From: Eutrophosalina sp902522775
GTDB lineage: Bacteria > Bacteroidota > Bacteroidia > Flavobacteriales > Flavobacteriaceae
Direction: 5' to 3'
Length of the DNA: 48,094 nucleotides
Assembly (NCBI GenBank): GCA_902522775.1
Contig: CABYWQ010000007.1
Coordinates: forward strand, 1 to 48,094
Positions 18,826 to 27,039 of this stretch are shown here, one piece after another. How positions within the stretch are numbered: the stretch's first letter is position 1; each line of letters opens with the position of its first letter. The notes beneath the pieces were generated by a model, which had not been told where the DNA came from, searched no databases, and saw nothing but the letters and a program-made list of their open reading frames with translations. The position numbers and the translations under genes are program-made.

Positions 18826-19154
18826 TGTTAGCCCCTCTTAAAAACAAGAAAAAAATTGATATAATTTTTGATAAAGGCGAAATAATCAAAAAAGGTCCCA
18901 TATTGCTCAAATTTTATGATTTTAATGACACTGAAAACGGATATGCAGTTAGTGTGCCTAAAAAGCATTTTAAATCTGCTGTATCAAGGAATAAAATTAA
19001 AAGGCAGCTAAGGGAAATCATTAACAAACAAGCTGCGATAAAGAATGGTATTGGCTTTTTTATAATTTATAATTCACCAGAAAAAACTCAATTCTCAAAA
19101 CTAAAAGCTATAACTGAATCACTTTTAGATAAACTTGTCGATAAATCTTTTTAA
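18825..19154 (+). CDS. rnpA: Ribonuclease P protein component
   Basis: This basic protein of 109 residues helps the RNase P RNA cut 5' leaders from tRNA precursors. The family signature is visible as SRNKIKRQLREII near residue 56. There is no rpmH upstream, unlike in many bacteria; instead it follows the M1 peptidase gene with a 1-nt overlap. Confidence 0.9.
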   Translation: MLAPLKNKKKIDIIFDKGEIIKKGPILLKFYDFNDTENGYAVSVPKKHFKSAVSRNKIKRQLREIINKQAAIKNGIGFFIIYNSPEKTQFSKLKAITESLLDKLVDKSF

Positions 19155-19287
19155 GTTTTTCATAATTTTTTATTTATATAAATTAATGATGTTTAAAAAT
19201 TTAGGTTCTAAAATTAGTATTTCATAAAAGAGAACGGTCTTTTAAATACTAGATATAAAAAAAGATTTTGGGTTTGTAATTTTAAAT

Positions 19288-19629
19288 ATGGGTTTTTTAT
19301 TTTTATTTGTTCTCTTTTTTATTGTTCCGCTTGTTATAATACCTGCGTGGTTAACTTACGCTAAGGCTGGAAAACCTGGCTGGGCTTGCATCGTTCCTAT
19401 ATATTCCACTTTAGTTTTGCTTCAAATAGTAAATAAACCTTGGTGGTTTATTTTTCTTTTATTTGTGCCTTTCGTAGGAATTGTTGTATCAATTTGGCTC
19501 ACTAATCTTCTATCTAAATCTTTTGCTAAGGGAGTTGGTTTCACAATTGGGCTGCTGCTACTACCTTTTATCTTTTATCCCATACTAGGTTACGGTTCGT
19601 CCACTTATAAAAAACTAGTTGAGAAATAA
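19288..19629 (+). CDS. DUF5684-type small membrane protein
   Basis: The 113-residue protein is nearly all hydrophobic, with four predicted membrane helices. The AGKPGWACIVPIYSTLVLL segment after the first helix is the mark of DUF5684, seen alone or joined to other domains in Bacteroidota. The function is unknown. It follows a 133-bp gap after rnpA in which I see no gene. The next gene, a small TonB-like protein, starts 6 nt after its stop. Confidence 0.7.
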   Translation: MGFLFLFVLFFIVPLVIIPAWLTYAKAGKPGWACIVPIYSTLVLLQIVNKPWWFIFLLFVPFVGIVVSIWLTNLLSKSFAKGVGFTIGLLLLPFIFYPILGYGSSTYKKLVEK

Positions 19630-19635
19630 ATTGAT

Positions 19636-19815
19636 TTGATTATTCGTCTTTTTTTTATTGCTGTTCTTTTTTCTTTTTTTGGTATATCACAAAATGAATT
19701 ACAGACTATTGAGATTGACAAACTTAGTGAAGTTCCCGTTTATCCTGGCTGTGAAAATATAAGAAATAAAAGAAAGTGCCTACAAGAAAATATTCAAAGA
19801 CATATTGTTCAATAG
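19636..19815 (+). CDS. Short TonB-related secreted protein, probably C-terminally truncated
   Basis: This 59-residue reading frame starts with TTG (no ATG is available) and has a signal peptide of about 19 residues ending GISQ. It then contains VPVYPGCENIRNKRKC, the cysteine-containing segment that precedes the TonB C-terminal domain in many flavobacterial energy-transducer proteins. A TAG stops it right after this segment, and the convergent GNAT gene begins 6 bp later, so the transducer domain is absent. It may be a decayed gene or a functional mini-protein. It lies in the same direction as the DUF5684 gene, 6 nt downstream. Confidence 0.6.
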   Translation: MIIRLFFIAVLFSFFGISQNELQTIEIDKLSEVPVYPGCENIRNKRKCLQENIQRHIVQ

Positions 19816-19821
19816 CTGTTT

Positions 19822-20256
19822 TTATAATTTTTTTAAAAACATTGCGGTATGAGGAATGCCGTCTTCTAAATACTCCTTGCCTTCTGCTTTAAAACCATGT
19901 GAAGAATAAAAACTTTTTAGATAAGACTGTGCAGATATTTTAATTTTTTTTTCTTCAAACTGTTCTATACTTATCTTAACTAAATTATCTCCAATTCCTT
20001 TTCCTCTGTATGATTTTTTTACAACTGCTCTTCCAAAAGAAGCTTCTTTAAAATAATCACCTGGTTTAAATATTCTAGAATAAGCTATAAGCTCTTTTTT
20101 TTCAAAACCTAAAACATGTTTAGCTAATTGATCTTTTCCGTCAACATCTTGATAAACACAGTCTTGTTCAACTATAAATACTTCAGACCTTAAACTAAAA
20201 ATTTTTTCAACCTCTTCTTTGCTTAATTCGGACCAATCTTTAATAGCCCATTCCAT
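19822..20256 (-). CDS. ElaA-like GNAT N-acetyltransferase
   Basis: The 144-residue protein shows the ElaA-type N-terminus (LRSEVFIVEQDCVYQDVDG) and the acetyl-CoA loop VKKSYRGKGIGDNLV near residue 80. The substrate is unknown. Its ATG overlaps the rpiB stop by one base, so it is the second gene of an rpiB-GNAT operon. Confidence 0.85.
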   Translation of the reverse strand: MEWAIKDWSELSKEEVEKIFSLRSEVFIVEQDCVYQDVDGKDQLAKHVLGFEKKELIAYSRIFKPGDYFKEASFGRAVVKKSYRGKGIGDNLVKISIEQFEEKKIKISAQSYLKSFYSSHGFKAEGKEYLEDGIPHTAMFLKKL

Positions 20257-20687
20257 TATTTATCAATTTTTCCTACTCTTCTTTCGTGTCTTCCACCCTC
20301 TTCAAAGTCCGTTTCTAAAAAAACTTTTACTATTTCTAAAGCCTCTTCTATAGATATAAATCTAGCCGGTAAACTTAATACGTTCGCATTATTGTGTTTT
20401 CTTATAAGCTCTGCTATTTCTTTACTCCAGCACAAACCAGCTCTAACTCCTTTATATTTATTAGCAACCATACTTACTCCATTTCCTGTCCCACACATTA
20501 TGATTCCTTTATCATCTTTATTTTCAGATATTTCTTTAGCAAGAGGGTGAATAATATCTGGATAGTCCACACTCTCACCATCGTTATTTCCAACGTCTTT
20601 CAAGCTATGTCCTTCAGTTTCTAAATATTCTTTAACCTTATTTTTTAGCTCGACGCCAGCGTGATCATTTGAAATAATAATGTTCAT
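20256..20687 (-). CDS. rpiB: Ribose-5-phosphate isomerase B
   Basis: This 143-residue enzyme interconverts ribose 5-phosphate and ribulose 5-phosphate in the pentose phosphate pathway. The N-terminal NDHAGVELK and the catalytic Cys region GIIMCGTGNGVSM near residue 66 are typical. It is divergent from rnr across 375 bp; rpiB next to rnr is a common flavobacterial arrangement. Confidence 0.92.
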   Translation of the reverse strand: MNIIISNDHAGVELKNKVKEYLETEGHSLKDVGNNDGESVDYPDIIHPLAKEISENKDDKGIIMCGTGNGVSMVANKYKGVRAGLCWSKEIAELIRKHNNANVLSLPARFISIEEALEIVKVFLETDFEEGGRHERRVGKIDK

Positions 20688-21062
20688 AAATTGTTAGCTG
20701 TTGTTAATAGTTTTAAGGTTGTTTTAAAGATGAAAGTTTTATTAAGAATTCTCATTTATTTTAAACAAAAATAATCTATTTATTGACACATGATTTATAA
20801 AATTTAATTAAGCTTTTCTTTTATTAACTATTAATGATAAGTCTATACGTGTTTACTAATCAATAAATTAATTTTATTTATTAGTGTTAACAACCTTTTA
20901 ATATCATAACTTTCTAAAAAAGTCTTTTTATTTATTATACATATTAACACCCCATCATTATTATAATATTTTTTTAAATATATTTTATATGATAATATGT
21001 ATAAATAAAAAATGTTAATAGTCATATTCAACTATTAAAAAAGGTAATTTAGCCTAGTGTTG
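20688..21062. other. Gene-free 375-bp divergent intergenic region (rpiB/rnr)
   Basis: The stretch is very AT-rich, with long A and T runs. I find no RNA gene, no clear hairpin and no convincing protein: the 62-codon frame at 20843-21031 has Lys/Ile/Tyr-rich low-complexity composition. It presumably holds the promoters of rpiB and rnr. A near-consensus TAATTTAG lies about 10 nt before the rnr ATG. Confidence 0.5.
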
Positions 21063-23141
21063 ATGAGAAAAATAGTACCTGAAATTCTTAGTAAAAAAAT
21101 TCTTTCACTTTTCGTTGAAAATAAAAAGAAAACTTATAATATAAAGCAAATAAGATTTTTTTTAGATGCAGTTATTGATTTTAAAGTATTAAAAAATATT
21201 CTTTATGATTTTGTTAAGTACAGATATATTATAAACACTGGAAATGATAAATTTAAATTTAATTTAAATTTCAATTTACTTAAAGGAAGAATTGAAAGAA
21301 GATTGTTAGTTGATATTGATACAGGTGTTGAATTCAAACCAAGAAGAAGAGAGTTTAGAGGAATATTTGATAGAGAAATAGTATATTATTATATTGATAG
21401 AAAAAGTAACGTCAGAATATTTTCCTACACACCCAGAAATGAAATAAGATATGTAGGTAAGGTTATAGAAGACCACAATTTTTCATATGTAAAAATTCCA
21501 AGAAAAGATTTTAAAATTGTAATTAATGAAAATCAATCATATGAAAATGAATTAGTTGTTGTAATTGTAAACGACTGGATTTATGAAAACCCAGACGGAA
21601 AAATCATTAAAACATTAGGGGATGAAAAAGAACATAATACGCAAATTCATGCAATTTTAGAAGAATTTAATTTACCATATGTTTTTCCTAAAAATGTATT
21701 AAAAGAAGCTAAAAACATTAAAGCAGAAAATGATAAAAAAAAGAGAGTAGATTATAGAGAAGAATTAACTTTTACTATAGATCCTGTTGATGCCAAAGAT
21801 TTTGACGATGCAATATCTTTTAAAATAAATAAAGGAAATTATGAAGTAGGGATACATATTGCAGACGTTTCTCATTACGTTTTAAAGGATTCAATTGTGG
21901 ATAAAGAGGCAGTTAAAAGAGCAACAAGCGTATATCTTTCTGATAGAGTTGTTCCCATGCTTCCGGAGATTCTTTCTAATGACAAGTGTTCTTTAAATCC
22001 TCATGAAGAAAAAAATGTTTTTTCTGTATTTATAACGTTTGATAGTACATTTAAGATTGTAAAAAAAAGCATTAATAAAAGTATAATTGTTTCTGATGAA
22101 AGATTTTCTTACCAAGAGGCACAGTTTATAATTGACAACGAAACAGAAAAAATCCCCAAGGAAAAAACTATTTTAAAAAATGAAAAAGTAGTAAAAAAAG
22201 AAATAGTTAAAGCTATAAAAACCCTCAACAAAATTGCAGAAAGTTTAAAAAGAAAAAGAGCTAATAAAGGCTCTATTTTTTTTAATAAAGAAGAAGTAAG
22301 ATTTAAAGTAAATAAAAATGGAGAACCTACAGGCTTTTATGTAAAAAAGCAGAAAAAGGCAAATTTTCTTATCGAAGAATTAATGCTATTAGCAAACGTT
22401 TCTGTGGCTGAAAAAATAATAGAAAGCAAAAAAACAGGAGTATTTAGAATACATGATAAACCAGATGAGAAAAAAATAGCTGAAATAGATTCTTTTATAA
22501 AAAAACTCGGATACAGAATTAATATTTCTAATTCAAAAGAACCAAACAAAACAATAAATAAACTACTAGAACTAATTGATGGAAAACCAGAAAAAAACAT
22601 TCTTGATATGATGGTAATTAGAGCTATGAGCAAGGCAAAATATAGTTCTAAAAATATTGGACACTTTGGTTTGATGTTTGAAAACTATACGCATTTCACT
22701 TCACCAATAAGAAGATATCCAGACTTGATAGTTCACCGTTTAATTAACGATATAATTAATAAGAAAAATATAAGTATAAAAGACCTAGAATCTTTGTGTT
22801 TGCATTGTAGTTCTATGGAAGAAAGAGCAACTAAGGCAGAAAGAGCTTCTATAAAATTAATGCAGGTAAAATATATGTCAGATAAAGTTGGATACAGTTA
22901 TGATGGTGTTGTTTCAGGAATTAATGAAAGAGGTCTTTTTGTTGAAATAAAAAAAAACAAATGCGAGGGCTTTGTTAGAATGAAAGATATTCCAAATGAT
23001 TTTTTCGATTTTAACAGAAAAACAAATACTGTTATTGGACAAAACACACTCGAAGAATACTCTTTGGGAGATGATGTCAGAATTGAGGTCATAAAAACAA
23101 ATGCCGAAAAAAAACATATTGATTTTAAAATACTTGATTAG
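21063..23141 (+). CDS. rnr: Ribonuclease R
   Basis: This 3'-5' exoribonuclease of about 692 residues degrades structured RNA. The RNB catalytic motif DPVDAKDFDDAISF lies near residue 240, and the S1 RNA-binding domain near the C-terminus contains GVVSGINERGLFVEI. The N-terminal region includes cold-shock-like segments. I use the ATG at 21063; GTG 21057 and TTG 21060 are in frame just upstream. The lysine-rich basic tail often found in RNase R is short here. Confidence 0.93.
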   Translation: MRKIVPEILSKKILSLFVENKKKTYNIKQIRFFLDAVIDFKVLKNILYDFVKYRYIINTGNDKFKFNLNFNLLKGRIERRLLVDIDTGVEFKPRRREFRGIFDREIVYYYIDRKSNVRIFSYTPRNEIRYVGKVIEDHNFSYVKIPRKDFKIVINENQSYENELVVVIVNDWIYENPDGKIIKTLGDEKEHNTQIHAILEEFNLPYVFPKNVLKEAKNIKAENDKKKRVDYREELTFTIDPVDAKDFDDAISFKINKGNYEVGIHIADVSHYVLKDSIVDKEAVKRATSVYLSDRVVPMLPEILSNDKCSLNPHEEKNVFSVFITFDSTFKIVKKSINKSIIVSDERFSYQEAQFIIDNETEKIPKEKTILKNEKVVKKEIVKAIKTLNKIAESLKRKRANKGSIFFNKEEVRFKVNKNGEPTGFYVKKQKKANFLIEELMLLANVSVAEKIIESKKTGVFRIHDKPDEKKIAEIDSFIKKLGYRINISNSKEPNKTINKLLELIDGKPEKNILDMMVIRAMSKAKYSSKNIGHFGLMFENYTHFTSPIRRYPDLIVHRLINDIINKKNISIKDLESLCLHCSSMEERATKAERASIKLMQVKYMSDKVGYSYDGVVSGINERGLFVEIKKNKCEGFVRMKDIPNDFFDFNRKTNTVIGQNTLEEYSLGDDVRIEVIKTNAEKKHIDFKILD

Positions 23142-23181
23142 AATAAATAAAAGGCTAATTTTAAATAAATGAAAACTTAAA

Positions 23182-23796
23182 ATGACTGATTATATAGACG
23201 CAGTAGTATTTGGATTCATTTTGTCCTTTTCTTTTGGTCCTATTTTTTTTATTCTTTTAGAGACGAGCATCACCAGAGGAATTAAACAAGCACTTTTTAT
23301 GGATTTCGGGGTGATTATATCTGATCTACTCTTTTTTAGTATAGCATATTTTGGAGCAAGCAAAATAGCCACAGAAGAAAATCAGCCGGCCCTTTTTTTG
23401 TTGGCTGGAGTTATACTTTCAGTATACTCTGTAGTTTCTTTTATTGGAAACTCATCTAAAAAGAAAAAAATAAAAAAAGCAAAAGCTGTAGAGGAATCCA
23501 AGCTTTTTAAGTATGTAATAAAAGGCTTTTTGCTTAACATCATTAATGTTTCCTGTTTTATAATTTGGACTGGAGTTATAGTTTGGTTTGGACCAAAGGT
23601 TGGAATGAGCCCAATAAAGATATGGACTTTTTTTGTGGTTGCTGTAGCAACCTACTTGTTGGTAAATGTTTTAAAGTTTATGCTGTCTAGTAGGCTTAAA
23701 TCCAAGCTTACTGACAAGGTTCTGTTTTATATTCGTCAGGGCTTGAATATTTTAATATTAATTTTTGGGGTTGTCCTGGTTTTTAAAGGAATATAA
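23182..23796 (+). CDS. LysE-family translocator
   Basis: The 204-residue protein has about six membrane helices and the N-terminal FSFGPIFFILLETSITRG motif region of LysE/RhtB exporters, which export amino acids or related metabolites. The substrate is unknown. It follows rnr by 40 bp, an order common in flavobacteria. Confidence 0.85.
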   Translation: MTDYIDAVVFGFILSFSFGPIFFILLETSITRGIKQALFMDFGVIISDLLFFSIAYFGASKIATEENQPALFLLAGVILSVYSVVSFIGNSSKKKKIKKAKAVEESKLFKYVIKGFLLNIINVSCFIIWTGVIVWFGPKVGMSPIKIWTFFVVAVATYLLVNVLKFMLSSRLKSKLTDKVLFYIRQGLNILILIFGVVLVFKGI

Positions 23797-23823
23797 AAAC
23801 CCCCATCAAATTAATAGGGGTCT
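23795..23823 (-). terminator. Intrinsic terminator of the tRNA-Cys transcript
   Basis: Read on the minus strand, a hairpin ACCCC / GGGGT (5 bp, loop of about 13 nt) is followed by TTTTT. It lies 9 nt beyond the end of tRNA-Cys. On the plus strand the same hairpin may weakly end the lysE transcript, but that side lacks a clean T run. Confidence 0.65.
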
Positions 23824-23831
23824 ATATTTTG

Positions 23832-23902
23832 AGGCACCGAGCGGATTCGAACCGCTGTACAAGCTTTTGCAGAGCTCTGCCTAGCCACTCGGCCACAGTG
23901 CC
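23832..23902 (-). tRNA. tRNA-Cys (GCA)
   Basis: A cloverleaf folds by hand: acceptor GGCACTG with CGGTGCC (one G-U pair), a 3-bp D stem, anticodon stem GAGCT/AGCTT around loop CTGCAAA with anticodon GCA, and T stem AGCGG/CCGCT with loop TTCGAAT. The discriminator base is U, as expected for tRNA-Cys. It is 71 nt long and CCA is not encoded. Confidence 0.95.
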
Positions 23903-23931
23903 TTGAGGACTGTAAAATTAAAATATTTTAA

Positions 23932-24294
23932 CTAATAAGATTGTTTTTTCTCAATTTCTACTTTAACACTCTCAACGTCTCCATCAATTGGTGGGTTTAT
24001 TTTTGTTACAGAGACCTTAACTTTTTTGATTTTTTTTGAAACTTTAATTAAGCTATCACAAATTTTTTCACAAACTGTTTCTATTAGCTTACATGGGACT
24101 GACATATGGTCTTCAACTATTTTAGTTACCTCACAGTAATCAATAGTTTGATTTAAATCATCACTTCCTTTAAGCTTCTCATTGTTCAATAAAACAATAA
24201 CATCAACCCTGTAGTTTCCGCCAATAATGGTTTCCTCAGGCAAGCATCCATGAAAAGAGTGACAACGGATATTTTCAACAAAAATTTTGTACAT
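23932..24294 (-). CDS. folB: Dihydroneopterin aldolase
   Basis: This folate-pathway enzyme of about 120 residues shows the N-terminal IFVENIRCHSFHGCLPEE, the central IDYCEVTKIVED and the C-terminal KINPPIDGDVESVKVEIEK. The frame is open 96 bases further up, but a TATATTTG box lies 4 nt before the ATG at 24294, and the extra residues are not FolB-like, so I start at 24294. It is divergent from glnS. Confidence 0.92.
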   Translation of the reverse strand: MYKIFVENIRCHSFHGCLPEETIIGGNYRVDVIVLLNNEKLKGSDDLNQTIDYCEVTKIVEDHMSVPCKLIETVCEKICDSLIKVSKKIKKVKVSVTKINPPIDGDVESVKVEIEKKQSY

Positions 24295-24298
24295 ATAG

Positions 24299-24306
24299 CA
24301 AATATA
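24299..24306 (-). promoter_or_regulatory. -7 promoter box (TATATTTG) of folB
   Basis: An exact TAnnTTTG match lies only 4 nt before the folB ATG. It is 27 bp from the opposing glnS box. Confidence 0.55.
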
Positions 24307-24333
24307 ATTTTTAAACAGCAAGAAGAATTTAAT

Positions 24334-24341
24334 TAACTTTG
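24334..24341 (+). promoter_or_regulatory. -7 promoter box (TAACTTTG) of glnS
   Basis: An exact TAnnTTTG match lies 7 nt before the glnS ATG, so the leader would be almost absent. Confidence 0.55.
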
Positions 24342-24348
24342 AATTTTT

Positions 24349-26013
24349 ATGAAAAAGTCTAAAAATTTTATTGAGCACATCATTGATCAAGATCTTAGAA
24401 ACGGCTTTGATAAAAAAAAATTAAGGTTTAGGTTTCCTCCTGAGCCCAATGGTTATCTTCATATTGGACATGTAAAAGCCATTGTTCTTAACTTTGAACT
24501 TGCTAGAGAATACTCTGCTAAGATTAATTTGCGTTTCGACGATACTAATCCAGAAAAAGAGGAACAAAAATATATTGATGCTATAAAAAAAGATATTAAA
24601 TGGCTTAATTACAGTTGGAACGAAGAGCTTTATGCCTCTGATTATTTTACTATCCTTCATTCATGGGCTAAGGACTTAATTAAATCACAAAAAGCATATG
24701 TCGATTCACAAAAATCTGATGAAATAGCCACTCAAAAAGGTACTCCCACAGAGCCAGGGTCAAACAGCCCGTTTAGAGATAGATCAGTCGATGAAAACCT
24801 TTTAATATTTGAGAAAATGACAAATGGAGAATATGATTCAGGACAACACGTATTAAGAGCAAAAATTGACATGTCCTCTCCAAATATGTTAATGAGAGAC
24901 CCTGTGATTTATAGGGTTATAAAAAAGTCACATCCTAGAACTAAAGACAAGTGGGTTGTTTATCCAATGTATGATTGGACACATGGAGAATCAGATTATA
25001 TTGAGCAAATTTCTCATTCTCTTTGCACTCTTGAGTTTAAGCCCCACAGGGAACTGTATGATTGGTTTTTAGATCAGGTTGTAGTTACAAATAAAATTAG
25101 ACCTAAACAAAGAGAGTTTGCTCGCTTAAACCTTAGTCATACAATTACTTCCAAAAGAAAGTTACTTTATTTGGTTGAAAACAATTTTGTTGATGGGTGG
25201 GATGACCCAAGAATGCCAACCATTTCAGGATTAAGAAGAAGAGGTTATTCGCCCGATGCTTTAAAAAAGTTTGTTCAAAAAGCAGGAGTTGCTAAAAGAG
25301 AAAATATTATAGAAATGTCTTTGCTTGAGTTTTGTGCAAGAGAAGACTTAAATAAAAAATGTAATCGTTTAATGGTAGTTCAAAATCCTGTAAAAATTAC
25401 TATAACTAACTATAATTTGAAAGAAGAAAAGTTAGAGATAATAAACAATCCAGAAAATGTAGACGCTGGGTCAAGAAAAGTTTCCTTCTCAAAGCACCTG
25501 TATATCGAAAAAGACGATTTTATGGAAAATCCGCCAAAGAAGTTTTTTCGACTTTCATTAGGCAATGAGGTCAGGTTAAAAGGGGCTTATATTATAAAAG
25601 CAAATAATATAATTAAAAACGAAAAAGGTGAAGTTGTTGAAATAGAATGCACCTATGATCCAAAAAGTAAAAGCGGAAGTGGCAAACCTGAAAGTCAAAG
25701 GAAAGTCAAAGGAACGCTACACTGGGTATCACAAAACCATTCAGTAAATGTTGAAATAAGAGAGTATGAGAGATTGTTTAACCATGCCTCTCCAGGAGAT
25801 TATGATTTCTCTGAATTTAAAAGTATAATTAATAATGAGTCTGTTAAGTATCTTAATGGTTATGGTGAAAAAATACTTCAAGAATCATTGCCGGGCGAAC
25901 CTTTTCAGTTTCAAAGAAAAGGTTACTATGTTTCTGACTCGAGCTCAACTAAAGACAGATTAATTTTTAACAAAACTGTTGGCTTAAGAGACAATTACAA
26001 GAAAAAAGCCTAA
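24349..26013 (+). CDS. glnS: Glutaminyl-tRNA synthetase
   Basis: This class I enzyme of 554 residues attaches glutamine to tRNA-Gln. The HIGH motif appears as GYLHIGHVKA, and the KMSKS-like motif as SKRKL near residue 265. The C-terminal beta-barrel anticodon domain is present. Possession of GlnS means the organism need not use the GatCAB route for Gln-tRNA. Its stop directly abuts the stop of convergent SPFH. Confidence 0.95.
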   Translation: MKKSKNFIEHIIDQDLRNGFDKKKLRFRFPPEPNGYLHIGHVKAIVLNFELAREYSAKINLRFDDTNPEKEEQKYIDAIKKDIKWLNYSWNEELYASDYFTILHSWAKDLIKSQKAYVDSQKSDEIATQKGTPTEPGSNSPFRDRSVDENLLIFEKMTNGEYDSGQHVLRAKIDMSSPNMLMRDPVIYRVIKKSHPRTKDKWVVYPMYDWTHGESDYIEQISHSLCTLEFKPHRELYDWFLDQVVVTNKIRPKQREFARLNLSHTITSKRKLLYLVENNFVDGWDDPRMPTISGLRRRGYSPDALKKFVQKAGVAKRENIIEMSLLEFCAREDLNKKCNRLMVVQNPVKITITNYNLKEEKLEIINNPENVDAGSRKVSFSKHLYIEKDDFMENPPKKFFRLSLGNEVRLKGAYIIKANNIIKNEKGEVVEIECTYDPKSKSGSGKPESQRKVKGTLHWVSQNHSVNVEIREYERLFNHASPGDYDFSEFKSIINNESVKYLNGYGEKILQESLPGEPFQFQRKGYYVSDSSSTKDRLIFNKTVGLRDNYKKKA

Positions 26014-26955
26014 CTAATTAGTCTGCTCTTCATCTTCTTTTTCCTTAGCAGCTTTTTTCATTTGTTCACCAATCTGATTACTTGCAGTAAATGAAGCTAC
26101 CATGTTGTTTAGCATGTCAGAACCAGATTGAGGAGAATTAGGCATTAAAATTAAATTACTATTACTTGCTGAACCAACTGACTGAAGAGTATCATAGTGT
26201 TGTGTTACAACAATAAGGGCAGAAGCCTCTTGAGAATTTATATCAACATTATTTAATACTTTGACCGAATCCTCAAGACCTCTAGCAATTTCTCTCCTTT
26301 GATCTGCAATACCTTGTCCTTGAAGTCGTTTACTTTCAGCTTCTGCCTTAGCCCTCTCTACAATTAAAATTCTTTGAGCATCTCCTTCAAATTGAGCTGC
26401 AACTTTTTCTCTTTCAGATGCATTAATTCTATTCATAGACTCCTTTACTTGAGCGTCAGGATCTATATCAGTAACTAGTGTTTTTATAATATCAAATCCA
26501 TAATTTTTCATAGCCTCATTTAATTCTCCTTTGACTGCAATGGCAATATCGTCTTTCTTTTCAAAGACATCGTCAAGAATCATTTTTGGAACTTCAGCTC
26601 TTACAACATCAAACACATATGATGTAATTTGGTCCTGAGGAAAATCAAGCTTATAAAAAGCATCGTAAACCTTATCTTTAATAACCTTGTACTGAACAGA
26701 GACTTTAACCTTTACAAAAACATCATCTTTTGTTTTTGTTTCAACAACAACATCTAGTTGTTGAATCCTCAGACTCAATCTTCCAGCAACGGAATCAATT
26801 ATAGGAATTTTTATTTGCAATCCAGATTGTCTAACACTAGTATATTTTCCAAACCTTTCTACAACTGCTGCAGACTGTTGTTTTACAATGAAAAAAGTTC
26901 CGAAGATTAAAAAAATAAATATAAACGCAATGATGGGAATAATAAAATAACTCAT
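26014..26955 (-). CDS. SPFH/Band 7 (stomatin-like) membrane protein
   Basis: The 313-residue protein has one N-terminal membrane helix (residues 4-25), an SPFH domain (about 25-200: QQSAAVVERFGKYTSVRQSG onward), and an Ala/Glu-rich coiled-coil section with EREKVAAQFEGDAQRILIVERAKAEA-like composition. Such proteins scaffold membrane microdomains and proteases. It lies between glnS and gltX, downstream of gltX's strand neighbour by 84 bp. The partner is unknown. Confidence 0.88.
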   Translation of the reverse strand: MSYFIIPIIAFIFIFLIFGTFFIVKQQSAAVVERFGKYTSVRQSGLQIKIPIIDSVAGRLSLRIQQLDVVVETKTKDDVFVKVKVSVQYKVIKDKVYDAFYKLDFPQDQITSYVFDVVRAEVPKMILDDVFEKKDDIAIAVKGELNEAMKNYGFDIIKTLVTDIDPDAQVKESMNRINASEREKVAAQFEGDAQRILIVERAKAEAESKRLQGQGIADQRREIARGLEDSVKVLNNVDINSQEASALIVVTQHYDTLQSVGSASNSNLILMPNSPQSGSDMLNNMVASFTASNQIGEQMKKAAKEKEDEEQTN

Positions 26956-27039
26956 ATATAAATGTATTTTGTGGTACTGTGTTATACCAGGTATTAAAAT
27001 TATAAATTTTTTTATTATTAGATGAAGTTATTATCAAAA

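Noticed and set aside
20843..21031. A 62-codon minus-strand reading frame in the rpiB/rnr gap
   Set aside because: The composition is Ile/Lys/Tyr/Asn-rich as expected from random AT-rich DNA, no domain or signal is visible, and it sits in a likely promoter region.
24295..24390. Longer folB reading from 24390
   Set aside because: The extension is Phe/Lys-rich, unlike FolB, and lies upstream of the TATATTTG box that precedes the ATG at 24294.
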